The notes under the pieces: model-generated
Seen by the model: the letters and a program-made list of their open reading frames with translations, nothing else
The model's database searches: none
What the model was told of the DNA's origin: nothing
Part shown: positions 14,879 through 22,624 of the stretch, piece by piece
Layout: the number at the start of each line of letters is the position of its first letter
Position numbering within the stretch: position 1 is the stretch's first letter
Origin: Actinomycetes bacterium
GTDB lineage: Bacteria > Actinomycetota > Acidimicrobiia > Acidimicrobiales > Palsa-688
Direction of reading: 5' to 3'
DNA length: 30,913 nucleotides
Assembly: GCA_021846485.1 (NCBI GenBank)
Contig: JAJZWW010000003.1
Location: 1-30,913, forward strand
Translations under genes and position numbers: made by a program

Positions 14879-14977
14879 GGACCCTTCCGGCAACTACTTG
14901 GGCGGCGTCACCAACTTCGGCCGTGTCAGCACACAGTTCTCGACCTCCGGCCGTCCAAGTAGTTGCCGCTCGGGTCC
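14879..14977. repeat. 99-bp element with 23-nt imperfect inverted repeats
   Basis: Arms at 14879-14901 and 14955-14977 are reverse complements at 20 of 23 positions: GGACCC paired with GGGTCC, then a three-base mismatch, then a perfect 14-base stem (CGGCAACTACTTGG). The loop is 53 bases and contains two copies of CGGCCGT. It lies between converging genes. The loop is too long for a simple bidirectional terminator; a miniature mobile element or a structured RNA are alternatives. No target-site duplication is obvious. Confidence 0.75.
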
Positions 14978-15053
14978 TTACCGGCCGCCGGCCGCCGGAG
15001 CGCCCGCGGGCCATCTCGACCACGGAAGGCGTCAGCCCGGGGCATCGCGCCGC

Positions 15054-15830
15054 TCACGCCGGGGCTCGGCCCTCGAGGCCGAAGAAGGCTTCGGCGAGCG
15101 CCTCGTCGCGGCGCAGCTCGGTGAGGCTGCCGGTGAAGCGGACCCGGCCACCCTCGAGCACCGCCACCCGGTCGGCGAGCTCGAGGAAGGCGACGTTCTG
15201 TTCGGCGAGCAGTACCGCCGGGCCGTCCCGGCGAAGGCTGGCGAGGTCGGCGACCACCTGCTTGACGTAGAGGGGTGACAGGCCGGCGGAGGGCTCGTCG
15301 AGGACGAGCACCCTGGGACGGCCGGCGAGGGCCTTGGCGAGGCCGAGCATCTTGCGCTGCCCACCCGAGAGGCTGCCGGCCGGGCTGCGGAGGCGGCCGG
15401 CCAGTTCCTCGAAGCGGGTGAGCGCCTCCTCGATGGAGGCCGCCGCCTCGGAGCGCCCCAGCCGCCAGGCACCGAGGCGGAGGTTCTCCCCGACGCTCAG
15501 GTCCGGGAAGACACCCTGTTCGGTCATCAGGATCAGGCCCATGCGGGCTCGGCGGGAGGCGGGCAGGCGGGTGATGTCGACCTTGTCGAGCACGAGGCGC
15601 CCCCCGAGAGGCGGAAGGTGGCCACCGATGGCCGACAGCAGCGTCGACTTCCCGGCCCCGTTGGCTCCGAGCACTACGAGGATCTCCCCCTCCGCGAGGT
15701 GGAGGTCGACCTCCCACAACACCTGGAGCGCGCCGTGGGCCACGCTCAGACCCTCCACCCGGAGCAGGGCGGGATCGGCGCTCGGCAGAGGGGTCGCCTG
15801 CCCCTCCCTGGGGCCGTGCGGGTCAGCCAC
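15054..15830 (-). CDS. Branched-chain-amino-acid-type ABC importer ATPase, LivF-like (set 1)
   Basis: A 258-residue ATPase of the LivF/UrtE subfamily. Walker A is at 55-62 (GANGAGKS), the signature LSGGQ at 154-158 is intact, Walker B is VLVLDEP, and the switch reads LLAEQN, with the glutamine that LivF proteins commonly have in place of histidine. The GTG start at 15830 overlaps the end of the LivG-like gene by 8 bases, and it is the last gene of the minus-strand operon SBP-livH-livM-livG-livF. It probably forms a heterodimer with the LivG-like subunit, whose signature motif is degraded. The substrate class (branched-chain or other amino acids, amides, urea) cannot be told from the ATPases. 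Confidence 0.9.
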   Translation of the reverse strand: MADPHGPREGQATPLPSADPALLRVEGLSVAHGALQVLWEVDLHLAEGEILVVLGANGAGKSTLLSAIGGHLPPLGGRLVLDKVDITRLPASRRARMGLILMTEQGVFPDLSVGENLRLGAWRLGRSEAAASIEEALTRFEELAGRLRSPAGSLSGGQRKMLGLAKALAGRPRVLVLDEPSAGLSPLYVKQVVADLASLRRDGPAVLLAEQNVAFLELADRVAVLEGGRVRFTGSLTELRRDEALAEAFFGLEGRAPA

Positions 15831-16575
15831 CGAGGAACACCAGTACCACTTCGGGGTCGGCGATGGCCGCGCGCAACGACCCGGCGAAGATCCGCCGGCC
15901 GGCGCTCAGCACCACCACCGTGTCGGTGAGCTGCTCGAGAAAGCCGAGGAGGTGCTCGACGACGAGGAGGGTGATGCCCCCGTCGGCCAGGGTGCGCAGG
16001 TAGTGGGCGAGCTCGCCGAGCTCGTCGGTCGCCAGACCGGCGCCGAGCTCGTCGACGAGAAGGACCGAAGGGTTGGTGGCAAGGGCACGGGCCAGGTCAA
16101 GGCGCTTCTGCTGGGAGGCGTTGAGGGTCCCGGCCAGCCGACCCCCGAGGCCCTCGAGGCCGACTTCCCCGAGGATGTCGGGCCGCAGGGGCGCACCCCT
16201 CCCGGAGTGCCCGACGGCGACGGCGAGGTTCTCCCTCACGGTCAGGCTGGCGAACGGCTTGGGCACCTGGAAGGTACGGTTGAGCCCGAGGCGGACCAGC
16301 CGGTGGGGAGCGAGGCCCCCGACCTCCTGCCCGTCGAGGCGGACGGACCCTCCGCTCGGCGCGTAGACGCCCGAGACGACGTTGATGAGGGTCGTCTTGC
16401 CCGAGCCGTTCGGGCCGACCAGACCGACGATCGCGCCGGCGGGCAGTTCGAGGTCGACTCCGTCGAGAGCGGTGAAACCCTTGAAACGCCGGACCAACCC
16501 TTCGATGACGAGGCCACCCGCGGCGGGAGCCGTGGCCGGCGTCCCCGCCGGGCGCAGGCCCTCGGGGGCGCTCAC
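15823..16575 (-). CDS. Branched-chain-amino-acid-type ABC importer ATPase, LivG-like (set 1), signature eroded
   Basis: A 250-residue ATPase of the LivG subfamily. Walker A is intact at 54-61 (GPNGSGKT), LivG's conserved RTFQVPKPF follows at about 100-108, and the switch histidine is H208 (VVEHLLGF). The ABC signature is abnormal: LNASQ (151-155) where LivG normally has (L/A)(S/Y)xGQ. After Walker B (VLLVDE, 171-176) the usual proline is leucine (DELGAGL). One of the two composite ATP sites in the LivF/LivG dimer may therefore be weak or non-hydrolytic. The GTG at 16575 overlaps the LivM-like stop (GTGA); the frame extends upstream but only as a shadow of livM. The first 22 residues are a low-complexity linker. 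Confidence 0.88.
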   Translation of the reverse strand: MSAPEGLRPAGTPATAPAAGGLVIEGLVRRFKGFTALDGVDLELPAGAIVGLVGPNGSGKTTLINVVSGVYAPSGGSVRLDGQEVGGLAPHRLVRLGLNRTFQVPKPFASLTVRENLAVAVGHSGRGAPLRPDILGEVGLEGLGGRLAGTLNASQQKRLDLARALATNPSVLLVDELGAGLATDELGELAHYLRTLADGGITLLVVEHLLGFLEQLTDTVVVLSAGRRIFAGSLRAAIADPEVVLVFLGG

Positions 16576-17633
16576 CGGGCACCCCCCGGGGCACCCTTGA
16601 AGTGGCCGCGCAGGCCCCGGGTGAGCGAGCCGAGGCCGCCGGGGAGGAACAGGACCAGGGCGGCGATGAGCAGCCCGTAGGTGAGCTGGAAGTACTGCGG
16701 GTCGCTGAGGCCGACCAGGCTGTAGATCCCGTAGAGCACGACGGCACCGACGAGCGGGCCCCAGGTGGTGCCGACACCGCCGAAGAGAGCGAAGACGATG
16801 GCGAAGACGCTGATCGTCAGGTCGAACACGTCGGTCGGATAGAAGACCGAGATCGCCCAGGCGAACACTCCGCCGGCGAGGCCGGCCAGAGCCGCCGAGA
16901 TCAGCCAGGCGAGGGATCGCTCCCGCACGACCCACACCCCGGCCATCTCGGCAGAGGTGGCGTCGTCCGCGGTGGCCCGCAGGGCGAGGCCGAAGCGGGA
17001 CCGGCGCAGGATCACGACGCCGAGCATGGACAGGCCGAGCAGGGCGACGGCCGCGTCGTAGGACAGGCTCTGGTTGTAGGCGGTCACCAGGTTGATGCCG
17101 TAAGGGCCACGGGTGACCGACGCCAGGGAGGGGTTGGAGACCACCTCGTAGACGGCTTCGGCCGCCGCGAGGCTGGCGATCGCGAAATAGGCGCCCGACA
17201 GGCGGAGCAGGGGTGTGAGCAGGGCTCCGAGAAGAGCGCCGGCGAGACCACCGAGGACCACCGCGAGGAGAGCGGGGACGTGCAGGTAGATGATGGAGAG
17301 GGACGCGCCGTAGGCACCGGCGCCGAAGAAGGCGACGTAGCCGAACGGGAGGTAGCCGGTGAAACCGTAGATGACGTTGATCCCCTGGGCCAGGACGGCG
17401 TAGACGAGCATGTTGAGCAACAGCAGCTCGTTGGAGTACAGGTGCACTGCGGCGAGGAACACGGCGACGGGCACGACTACCGCCCCGACGTCGGAGATCC
17501 CGCCCGCGCCGAGCCGTCTGAGCTGCCTCGCGGCACGACCCGCCGGACCCTGACGGGACGGCACCGGCTTGGGGCCGTGGCTCGCCGGCGGCACCGGGGG
17601 AGCCTCGGTCCGCCCGGGCGTCTCAGGCGACAC
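16572..17633 (-). CDS. Branched-chain-amino-acid-type ABC importer permease, LivM-like (set 1)
   Basis: A 353-residue inner-membrane permease. A proline-rich cytoplasmic N-terminus of about 50 residues precedes about nine or ten hydrophobic segments. The LivM landmark GFTGYLPFGYVAFFGAGAYG is clear, as are the ATPase-docking region (GLALRATADDATSAEMAGV) and a late FGGVGTTWGPLVGA. The GTG at 17633 overlaps the LivH-like stop by 11 bases; longer readings are antisense-like. It pairs with the LivH-like subunit to form the channel. Confidence 0.9.
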   Translation of the reverse strand: MSPETPGRTEAPPVPPASHGPKPVPSRQGPAGRAARQLRRLGAGGISDVGAVVVPVAVFLAAVHLYSNELLLLNMLVYAVLAQGINVIYGFTGYLPFGYVAFFGAGAYGASLSIIYLHVPALLAVVLGGLAGALLGALLTPLLRLSGAYFAIASLAAAEAVYEVVSNPSLASVTRGPYGINLVTAYNQSLSYDAAVALLGLSMLGVVILRRSRFGLALRATADDATSAEMAGVWVVRERSLAWLISAALAGLAGGVFAWAISVFYPTDVFDLTISVFAIVFALFGGVGTTWGPLVGAVVLYGIYSLVGLSDPQYFQLTYGLLIAALVLFLPGGLGSLTRGLRGHFKGAPGGAR

Positions 17634-18501
17634 GGGCGCTCTTCGACAGCAGGCCCTTGGGTCGCGCCAGCATGACCACCAGCAGGAGCACGTAGGGCAC
17701 CAGGCCGCTCCAGGTCGACGCGTAGGTCTGGGTGAGCTCGGTGGCCAGCCCGAAGACGAGCCCGCCGAGCACCGTCCCGGGGGCATTGCCGAGCCCGCCG
17801 AGGACGATCACCGCGAAGGCCGTGACGGTGATCGACACCCCTTCGGTCGGGTTGACCCCGCCGAGGAGGAACACGCCGAGCACGCCGGCACTCGCCGCGA
17901 GGAACGTCCCCACCCCGAAGGTCGCCACGCTGACCCGCCGCACGTCGATGCCGACCGCGGCCGACTCGCGCGGGCTCGACATCACCGCCCGGGTGGCCCG
18001 GCCGACCGGGCTGGCGTAGAGGTAGGCGAACAGGGCGGCGAGCACGAACGCCGACACCCCGGCGACGACCCACCAGTCGCGGGGGTACCTCTCGCCGAGG
18101 ATGCGCAGCGGGGCGGCACCGAGCGACGAGGCCGGCACCGAGCGTTGGTTGTTACCGAAGGCGACGGTGGCGAGGGCTTCGATGATCTGCGAGATGCCGA
18201 AGAACAACACCAGCGACAGCATCTCGGGGTCGGCCGCCCGGGCGAGACGGGGGCCGACGCCGGCGTAGAGCGCCCCGCCGGCGACGAGCGCGGGGACCAC
18301 GCCTATGACGACGGCCCACAACGGGTTGAGGTGCCAGGCGTAGTACGCCTCGAACGCCAGGTAGGAGCCGAGCATGACCACGTCGCCGTGGGCGAGGTTG
18401 ACCACCTGGAGCACGCCGAAGACCAGGTTGAGGCCGACGCCGAGGAGGGCGTAGTACACGCCGAAGAGGATCCCTGCGACGACGGCGAACTCGAAGAGCA
18501 C
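17623..18501 (-). CDS. Branched-chain-amino-acid-type ABC importer permease, LivH-like (set 1)
   Basis: A 292-residue permease with about eight hydrophobic helices. It shows the LivH markers GLNLVFGVLQVVNLAHGDVVMLG near the N-terminus (the long motif spans about residues 22-44), an EAA-like loop around RATRAVMSSPRESAAVGIDV, and VIVLGGLGNAPGTVLGG near the C-terminus. The GTG start at 18501 has GAGGGA about 8 bases upstream on the minus strand. It follows the binding-protein gene by 36 bases. Confidence 0.92.
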   Translation of the reverse strand: MLFEFAVVAGILFGVYYALLGVGLNLVFGVLQVVNLAHGDVVMLGSYLAFEAYYAWHLNPLWAVVIGVVPALVAGGALYAGVGPRLARAADPEMLSLVLFFGISQIIEALATVAFGNNQRSVPASSLGAAPLRILGERYPRDWWVVAGVSAFVLAALFAYLYASPVGRATRAVMSSPRESAAVGIDVRRVSVATFGVGTFLAASAGVLGVFLLGGVNPTEGVSITVTAFAVIVLGGLGNAPGTVLGGLVFGLATELTQTYASTWSGLVPYVLLLVVMLARPKGLLSKSARVA

Positions 18502-18537
18502 TTCAGGGTCCCTCGTCCCGCCGCCGTGGCGGCCGGC

Positions 18538-19806
18538 TCACGGTGCCGGGTAGGTGACGGCCGTGTTGGCCGCGCTGGCCGGGTACACGATCCCGATCTT
18601 GGTGGTCGTGGCTCCGTTGGCGGGGAGCATCTGGGAGACCGGCAGTCGCTCGCCGAGCTGGGCACCCTCGGAGTTGATGTCGAAGGAGCCGTCGAGGGTG
18701 TGGAGCTTCCCGGACTGGGAGGCTACGGCGGCCCGCAAGGCGCTCTGGCTGAGGGAGCTGGCGTGAGCAAGGGCTTCCTCGATGACCAGCCCGGCTTGGT
18801 AGCCGGCGACGTCGAGGAAGTTGACGTTGCTGGCCTTGCCGTGGCCGAAGGCGGACACGAACCGCGCGGTAGTCATCCCCTCGCTAACCTTGGAGGAGCT
18901 GATCTGGGGGGGGAAGCCGTAGGAGAAGGTGTAGGCCAGCCCCTTCTCGCCCACGTTGCTCTCGAGCAGGGAGTGCAGCTGCCCGGGGAATGCGGTGAAG
19001 ACCATGCCGAAGTGGTCCCCCGAGGACTGTAGGTTCTGCAGGAAGGGGATGTCGTTAGTCGGGTAGCCGAGCTCCAGGAACGCCTGGGGGTGCTTCGCGG
19101 CGACCGTGGAGATGATCGTGCCGTAAGACGTGGTCGAGGTCGGCACCGCCTCGTAGACGACGGGGGTGATGCCGGCCTTGGTGAGCCCGTCCTTGATCGT
19201 CGTCGCCTGGGAGGCGTCGAAGTCGTTGGAGTCGTAGACGATGGCCACCCGGCTGATCTTCTCGTGCTCGATGAACGACACGAGCGGGTCGGGCCACACC
19301 CCCGAGGTAGGCAGGCTGGTGAGGACGATGTAGGAGTTGCCCGGGGTGAAGAACGACGTCCCCGTGCCGGTCGGGTCGAAGAGGACGACCTTGTGCTCCT
19401 CGGCGATCGTCACCGCCGGGGCGGTGAGGACCGAGCCGAAGTCGGAGACGAGGATGTTGACCTTGTCCTGGGTGATGAGCTGGTTGTACTGGACGGCCGC
19501 AGTCGAGCTGGAGCTCTGGTCGTTGTAGTCCACCAGCTTCAGGGGGATGCGCTTGTGGTAGGCGCCCACGTACGCGCCGCCCTTGGCGTTCTCGTGGCTG
19601 ATCCAGAACTCGAGCCCGGCCAGCTGGGGCTGCGAGGAGGTCGCGTAGGAGCCCGAGCCCGAGTAGAGCGTCCCGATGGTGATGTGGGCCGGCGCCTTCG
19701 CCGACGAAGACGCACCCGTACTGGCACCGCTCGACCCGCAGGCGGCAGCTGTCAGTGCCAGACCGGCGAGAGCAGCGGTCAGCTTGGCCGACTTGTGTTT
19801 CCTCAC
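18538..19806 (-). CDS. ABC importer substrate-binding lipoprotein, Leu/Ile/Val-binding type (set 1)
   Basis: A 422-residue periplasmic-binding-protein-like lipoprotein (type I fold, LivJ/amide-binding group). A Sec signal with positive KHKSAK and a hydrophobic run ends at C23 (TAAAC), which would be lipidated; a low-complexity Ser/Ala linker follows. The mature protein starts ITIGTLYSGSG. It shares several exact or near-exact blocks with the second binding protein of the window: ILVSDFGSVLTAPA, FTAFPGQLH, VNFLDVAGY and GAQLGER. The two are therefore paralogues. The GTG at 19806 has GGGGGA about 5 bases upstream. It is divergent from the gntR gene across about 96 bases, which should hold both promoters. 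Ligand unknown. Confidence 0.92.
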   Translation of the reverse strand: MRKHKSAKLTAALAGLALTAAACGSSGASTGASSSAKAPAHITIGTLYSGSGSYATSSQPQLAGLEFWISHENAKGGAYVGAYHKRIPLKLVDYNDQSSSSTAAVQYNQLITQDKVNILVSDFGSVLTAPAVTIAEEHKVVLFDPTGTGTSFFTPGNSYIVLTSLPTSGVWPDPLVSFIEHEKISRVAIVYDSNDFDASQATTIKDGLTKAGITPVVYEAVPTSTTSYGTIISTVAAKHPQAFLELGYPTNDIPFLQNLQSSGDHFGMVFTAFPGQLHSLLESNVGEKGLAYTFSYGFPPQISSSKVSEGMTTARFVSAFGHGKASNVNFLDVAGYQAGLVIEEALAHASSLSQSALRAAVASQSGKLHTLDGSFDINSEGAQLGERLPVSQMLPANGATTTKIGIVYPASAANTAVTYPAP

Positions 19807-19820
19807 GGTTCCCCCTGTGT

Positions 19821-19831
19821 ATACAGCGTAT
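19821..19831. promoter_or_regulatory. Operator-like inverted repeat between the set-1 binding-protein gene and gntR
   Basis: ATAC-AGC-GTAT (19821-19831) is an 11-base inverted repeat within GTATACAGCGTATGAC, resembling the TAC/GTA-rich sites of FadR-type GntR proteins. On the minus strand TACGCT at the same place could be a -10 box for the binding-protein gene. A flanking pair, TCCCCCTG (19810-19817) and CAGGGGGA (19850-19857), is also perfectly inverted. The adjacent GntR regulator is the obvious candidate binder; unproven. Confidence 0.4.
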
Positions 19832-19890
19832 GACTTGGATGTAGCGTAGCAGGGGGATCCGGGCCTGACAAGGTGCCCTCGATCGACTCC

Positions 19891-19896
19891 TATGCT
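19891..19896 (+). promoter_or_regulatory. -10 box TATGCT placed for a leaderless gntR transcript
   Basis: TATGCT fits TAnnnT well and lies 7 bases before the GTG at 19903, so transcription would begin at or next to that start codon. A -35-like CTGACA (19865-19870) is 20 bases upstream, longer than ideal. Confidence 0.35.
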
Positions 19897-19902
19897 GGAG
19901 GC

Positions 19903-20592
19903 GTGGCCCGCCCCCCCCGCCCCGACCAGCTGGTCGACCTCCTGCGCCGGGCCATCCGCGAGCGGGTCCTACTCCCGGGCCAGCCGCTCAATCAAGACGA
20001 CCTGGCCCGTCGCTTCGGGGTGAGCCGCATCCCCCTCCGCGAGGCGCTGCGGACCCTCGTCGGTGAAGGGCTCGTCGTCATGCAGTCGGGGACCGGGGCG
20101 GTGGTCATCGAACTGCACCCCGAAGAGCTCGCCGAGCTGTTCGACCTCCGCCTCGCCCTCGAGCCGCCCTTGACGGCCGCGGCCGTCGGCAAGGTGAGCC
20201 CTGCCGCCCTCGGGGAGCTCGAGTCCCTCGTCGAGCAGATGGACGCCGGTGCCGGCCGGGACGTCGGCTTGTGGGCAACCCAGCACTACGCTTTTCACCG
20301 CCGGCTGCTCGAGCTCGCCGGGCGTCGTCACTCCCTTCGCCTGCTCACCCAGGTCCTCAACCTGGTCGAGCCCTACAGTCGCCTGCACACCACCCTGGTG
20401 GGCGCCCAGCAGCACTCCCGCAGCGAGCATCTCCCCTTGCTCGACGCCCTGCGGCGCGCCGACGCCGAGGAGGTGCGCGACCTCACCGTTGCCAGCATCG
20501 CCGCAGCCGCCGCCCGGCTCGAAGCGTTCTCTTCCTCTTCCGGCGAGGCAGGCCGCGACCCTCTGTCGGTGCTCCTCGACGACCCGGTCTGA
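19903..20592 (+). CDS. GntR-family transcriptional regulator, FadR/FCD type
   Basis: A 229-residue regulator. The winged-helix domain occupies about residues 5-75 (LRRAIRERVLLPGQPLNQDDLARRFGVSRIPLREALRTLVGEGLV, read in pieces: PGQPLNQDDLA, then GVSRIPLREAL as the recognition helix). The C-terminal all-helical FCD domain (about 85-215) has the HYAFHRRLLELAG and EHLPLLDAL helices that bind small acids or amino-acid-like effectors, often with a metal. It lies between two Liv-type importer sets and is divergent from set 1 and upstream of set 2, so it probably controls one or both. Start choice: the GTG at 19903 sits 7 bases after a -10-like TATGCT, which suggests a leaderless mRNA. A GTG at 19873 would add 10 residues and has no ribosome site either. 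Confidence 0.85.
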   Translation: MARPPRPDQLVDLLRRAIRERVLLPGQPLNQDDLARRFGVSRIPLREALRTLVGEGLVVMQSGTGAVVIELHPEELAELFDLRLALEPPLTAAAVGKVSPAALGELESLVEQMDAGAGRDVGLWATQHYAFHRRLLELAGRRHSLRLLTQVLNLVEPYSRLHTTLVGAQQHSRSEHLPLLDALRRADAEEVRDLTVASIAAAAARLEAFSSSSGEAGRDPLSVLLDDPV

Positions 20593-20637
20593 TCCGAGCC
20601 CGACAACGCAGCCGGCCGGGTGTGATCCGAGCCCGAC
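20590..20637. repeat. 15-bp direct repeat at the 3' end of gntR
   Basis: TGATCCGAGCCCGAC occurs at 20590-20604, where its TGA is the gntR stop codon, and again at 20623-20637, 33 bp later. The rest of the 197-base gap before the next gene shows a 5+5 palindrome (CGGTA-G-TACCG, 20771-20781) just upstream of the LivH-like start and no gene. Confidence 0.7.
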
Positions 20638-20789
20638 GAGCCGCTCGGGCACCGCGTCCGCCGGGAGGCGACGCGGGGGCGACGAGGGGCGAGCCGGGCA
20701 AGGTGGGTGCCGCCAGCAGGGCTGGGCGTTGCCGGCGGGTGCCAAACGCTCCGGCAGGCAGGTTTCTCCGCGGTAGTACCGTTTCACCG

Positions 20790-21656
20790 GTGGATGTCGT
20801 CGTGAACGGGATCCTCGGGGGTGGTGCGCTCGGCCTGGCCGCTCTCGGGGTGAGCCTTTCGTGGTGGACCGGCGGGCAGTTCAACCTGGCCCAGGCGGCG
20901 ATCGTGCTGGTCGGCGCCTACGCCGGGTGGATCGCGGCCGAGGCGGTCTCCCCGCTCGGCGCGGCGGTCGTCGCGCTGATCGCGGGGGGCCTCCTCGGGT
21001 GGGCGGTCGAGGCCGCGATCCTCCGGCGGGTTGCCGGACGCCCGGTCCCCCTGGGCCTGCTCGTCAGCTTCGGCTCCGGTCTGGCCATCGTGGCCGGGCT
21101 GCAGGCAGCTGCCACCAACGACTACCGCTCCATCGCCCTCGGCCTGCGGAGCGGACCCTCGCCCGGCGGGCTCACCCTCTCCCCGGGCGACCTAGCGGCC
21201 GCCGCGGCTGCCCTGGCGGCCGGCGGCGCACTGGTGTGGCTCCGGGAGCGGACCACGGCCGGAGTGGTCATGCGCGCCGTGGCAGAGGACCCCGAAGCGG
21301 CCCGCTTGTGCGGGGTGCCCGTGGACCGGGTGGTCGGCGCCCTCGGGGCATGCTCGGGTGCGCTCGCCGGGTTGGCCGGTTGGTCGATGGCCGCCGCCGG
21401 GGCGTTCAGCACCTCAAGCGCCGACCGCCTGGTCCTGCTCGTGTCGGTCGTGGCGGTGGTCGGCGGCGCCGGGCGCGTCTCCCGCACCCTCGCCGCCGGC
21501 TTCGCCCTCGGAGGTGTCGCTGCTCTCATCGGTGAGGTCGCCGCCGCCCGCCTCGTCGAGGTGGCGGCCCTGGTGGTGCTGCTCGCTGCCCTCGCCGGCC
21601 TCCCGCTGCGCCGAGAGGCGCCGACCTCCAGGCTTCGCGGCAGACCGCTGGGATGA
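20790..21656 (+). CDS. Branched-chain-amino-acid-type ABC importer permease, LivH-like (set 2)
   Basis: A 288-residue, very alanine- and leucine-rich permease with about eight hydrophobic helices. The opening VVVNGILGGGALGLAALGVSL and the following GGQFNLAQAAIVLVGAYAG occupy the place of LivH's 'GLNLxFGVxxVxNFAHG' motif. The ATPase-docking loop reads VVMRAVAEDPEAARLCGV and a late VVGGAGRVSRTLAAGFALGG closes it. The start is uncertain: the GTG at 20790 directly precedes the first helix, and TACCGT 7 bases upstream could be a -10 box of a leaderless message; no Shine-Dalgarno is visible. The sequence is clearly diverged from its set-1 counterpart. First gene of the plus-strand set. Confidence 0.83.
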   Translation: MDVVVNGILGGGALGLAALGVSLSWWTGGQFNLAQAAIVLVGAYAGWIAAEAVSPLGAAVVALIAGGLLGWAVEAAILRRVAGRPVPLGLLVSFGSGLAIVAGLQAAATNDYRSIALGLRSGPSPGGLTLSPGDLAAAAAALAAGGALVWLRERTTAGVVMRAVAEDPEAARLCGVPVDRVVGALGACSGALAGLAGWSMAAAGAFSTSSADRLVLLVSVVAVVGGAGRVSRTLAAGFALGGVAALIGEVAAARLVEVAALVVLLAALAGLPLRREAPTSRLRGRPLG

Positions 21657-22624
21657 GATCACGGTTGCAGGCCGCCCCCGGTCGGGCAGGCCGGTTCCGC
21701 CCCCCGCCCCTCGCTCATCCGACGGCCCGTACCTGGACGAGGGGGCCGCTCGGCCGGGCGGCCTGGATGGCCGTCGCGATCGGGGCCGGAGCCCTCGCCC
21801 TGGCCCGCCCCGGCAGCCTCGACACGCTGCTGCTCTACGCCGTGCTCGCCCAGTCCTGGAACCTGATCGGCGGTCTGGCTGGCTACGCCAGCTTCGGGCA
21901 GGTGGTCTTCTTCGGCGTCGGCGGCTATCTCACCGCCCTCGCCATGGTGCGCCTCGGCCTGTCTTTCTACCTGGCCATGCCCCTCGGCGGGTTGGGGGCC
22001 GCTTTGTTCGGGCTCGCGGTCGGCGACCTCGTCCTGCGGGTCCGGGGGCTGTACTTCGCCGTCGCCACCCTGGTGCTGGCCGGGGCCACCAAGGCCGTCC
22101 TGTCGAGTTGGCCGGGCCTCGCGGGGCCTTCCGGGGTGCTCACCATCACCACCGTCGGCCTCCACCAGCCGACCGCTCGCCCCGGCCCCCTCGGCTTCGA
22201 CGCCGTCTACCTAGCCCTGGCCGCGGTCTCCACCGCCGGCGTGTCGGTGCTCGTGCGCAGCCGCCTCGGTGACTCCCTCGCGGTGATCCGCGACGACGAG
22301 GACCTCGCCGGCGCTCTGGGGATCGCCGTCCGGCCGGCCAAGGTGGCCGCCTTCTCGCTCTCCGGTGCCCTGGCCGGTCTCGCCGGGGGCGTCTACGCCT
22401 TCCAGGTCACCGCCCTCTCCCCCGCTGTCCTCTTCGCCCCCCTCCTCAGCGTGGTGATGGTGGCGGCCGTCGTCGCCGGAGGAGCCGGCGTCCTCGGACC
22501 CCTCCGTGGGGCGGTCCTGCTGTGGCTGCTCTCGGCCGGGGTCGGCTCGCTCGCCCCCGAGCTGCGTGACGTGCTGGTCGCCTCGCTGATCGTCGCCGTG
22601 GTCCTCGTCGAGGAGGGGCGGTGA
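21653..22624 (+). CDS. Branched-chain-amino-acid-type ABC importer permease, LivM-like (set 2)
   Basis: A 323-residue permease. A basic, proline-rich N-terminus of about 35 residues leads into the helices. The LivM block NLIGGLAGYASFGQVVFFGVGG (about 69-90), the docking region LGDSLAVIRDDEDLAGALGI and the following VRPAKVAAFSLSGALAGLAGG are all clear. The ATG at 21653 overlaps the LivH-like stop (ATGA). It should form the membrane channel with that subunit. The 3' end overlaps the LivG-like start by 4 bases. Confidence 0.9.
   Translation: MRSRLQAAPGRAGRFRPPPLAHPTARTWTRGPLGRAAWMAVAIGAGALALARPGSLDTLLLYAVLAQSWNLIGGLAGYASFGQVVFFGVGGYLTALAMVRLGLSFYLAMPLGGLGAALFGLAVGDLVLRVRGLYFAVATLVLAGATKAVLSSWPGLAGPSGVLTITTVGLHQPTARPGPLGFDAVYLALAAVSTAGVSVLVRSRLGDSLAVIRDDEDLAGALGIAVRPAKVAAFSLSGALAGLAGGVYAFQVTALSPAVLFAPLLSVVMVAAVVAGGAGVLGPLRGAVLLWLLSAGVGSLAPELRDVLVASLIVAVVLVEEGR

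Noticed and set aside
14879..14977. Simple intrinsic terminator for the converging genes
   Set aside because: A 53-base loop and lack of a T-run do not fit; kept as an unexplained repeat element.
13822..15278. Very long overlapping plus-strand frames through the glycosyltransferase and livF region
   Set aside because: Histidine/arginine/proline-rich shadow translations of genes in other frames.
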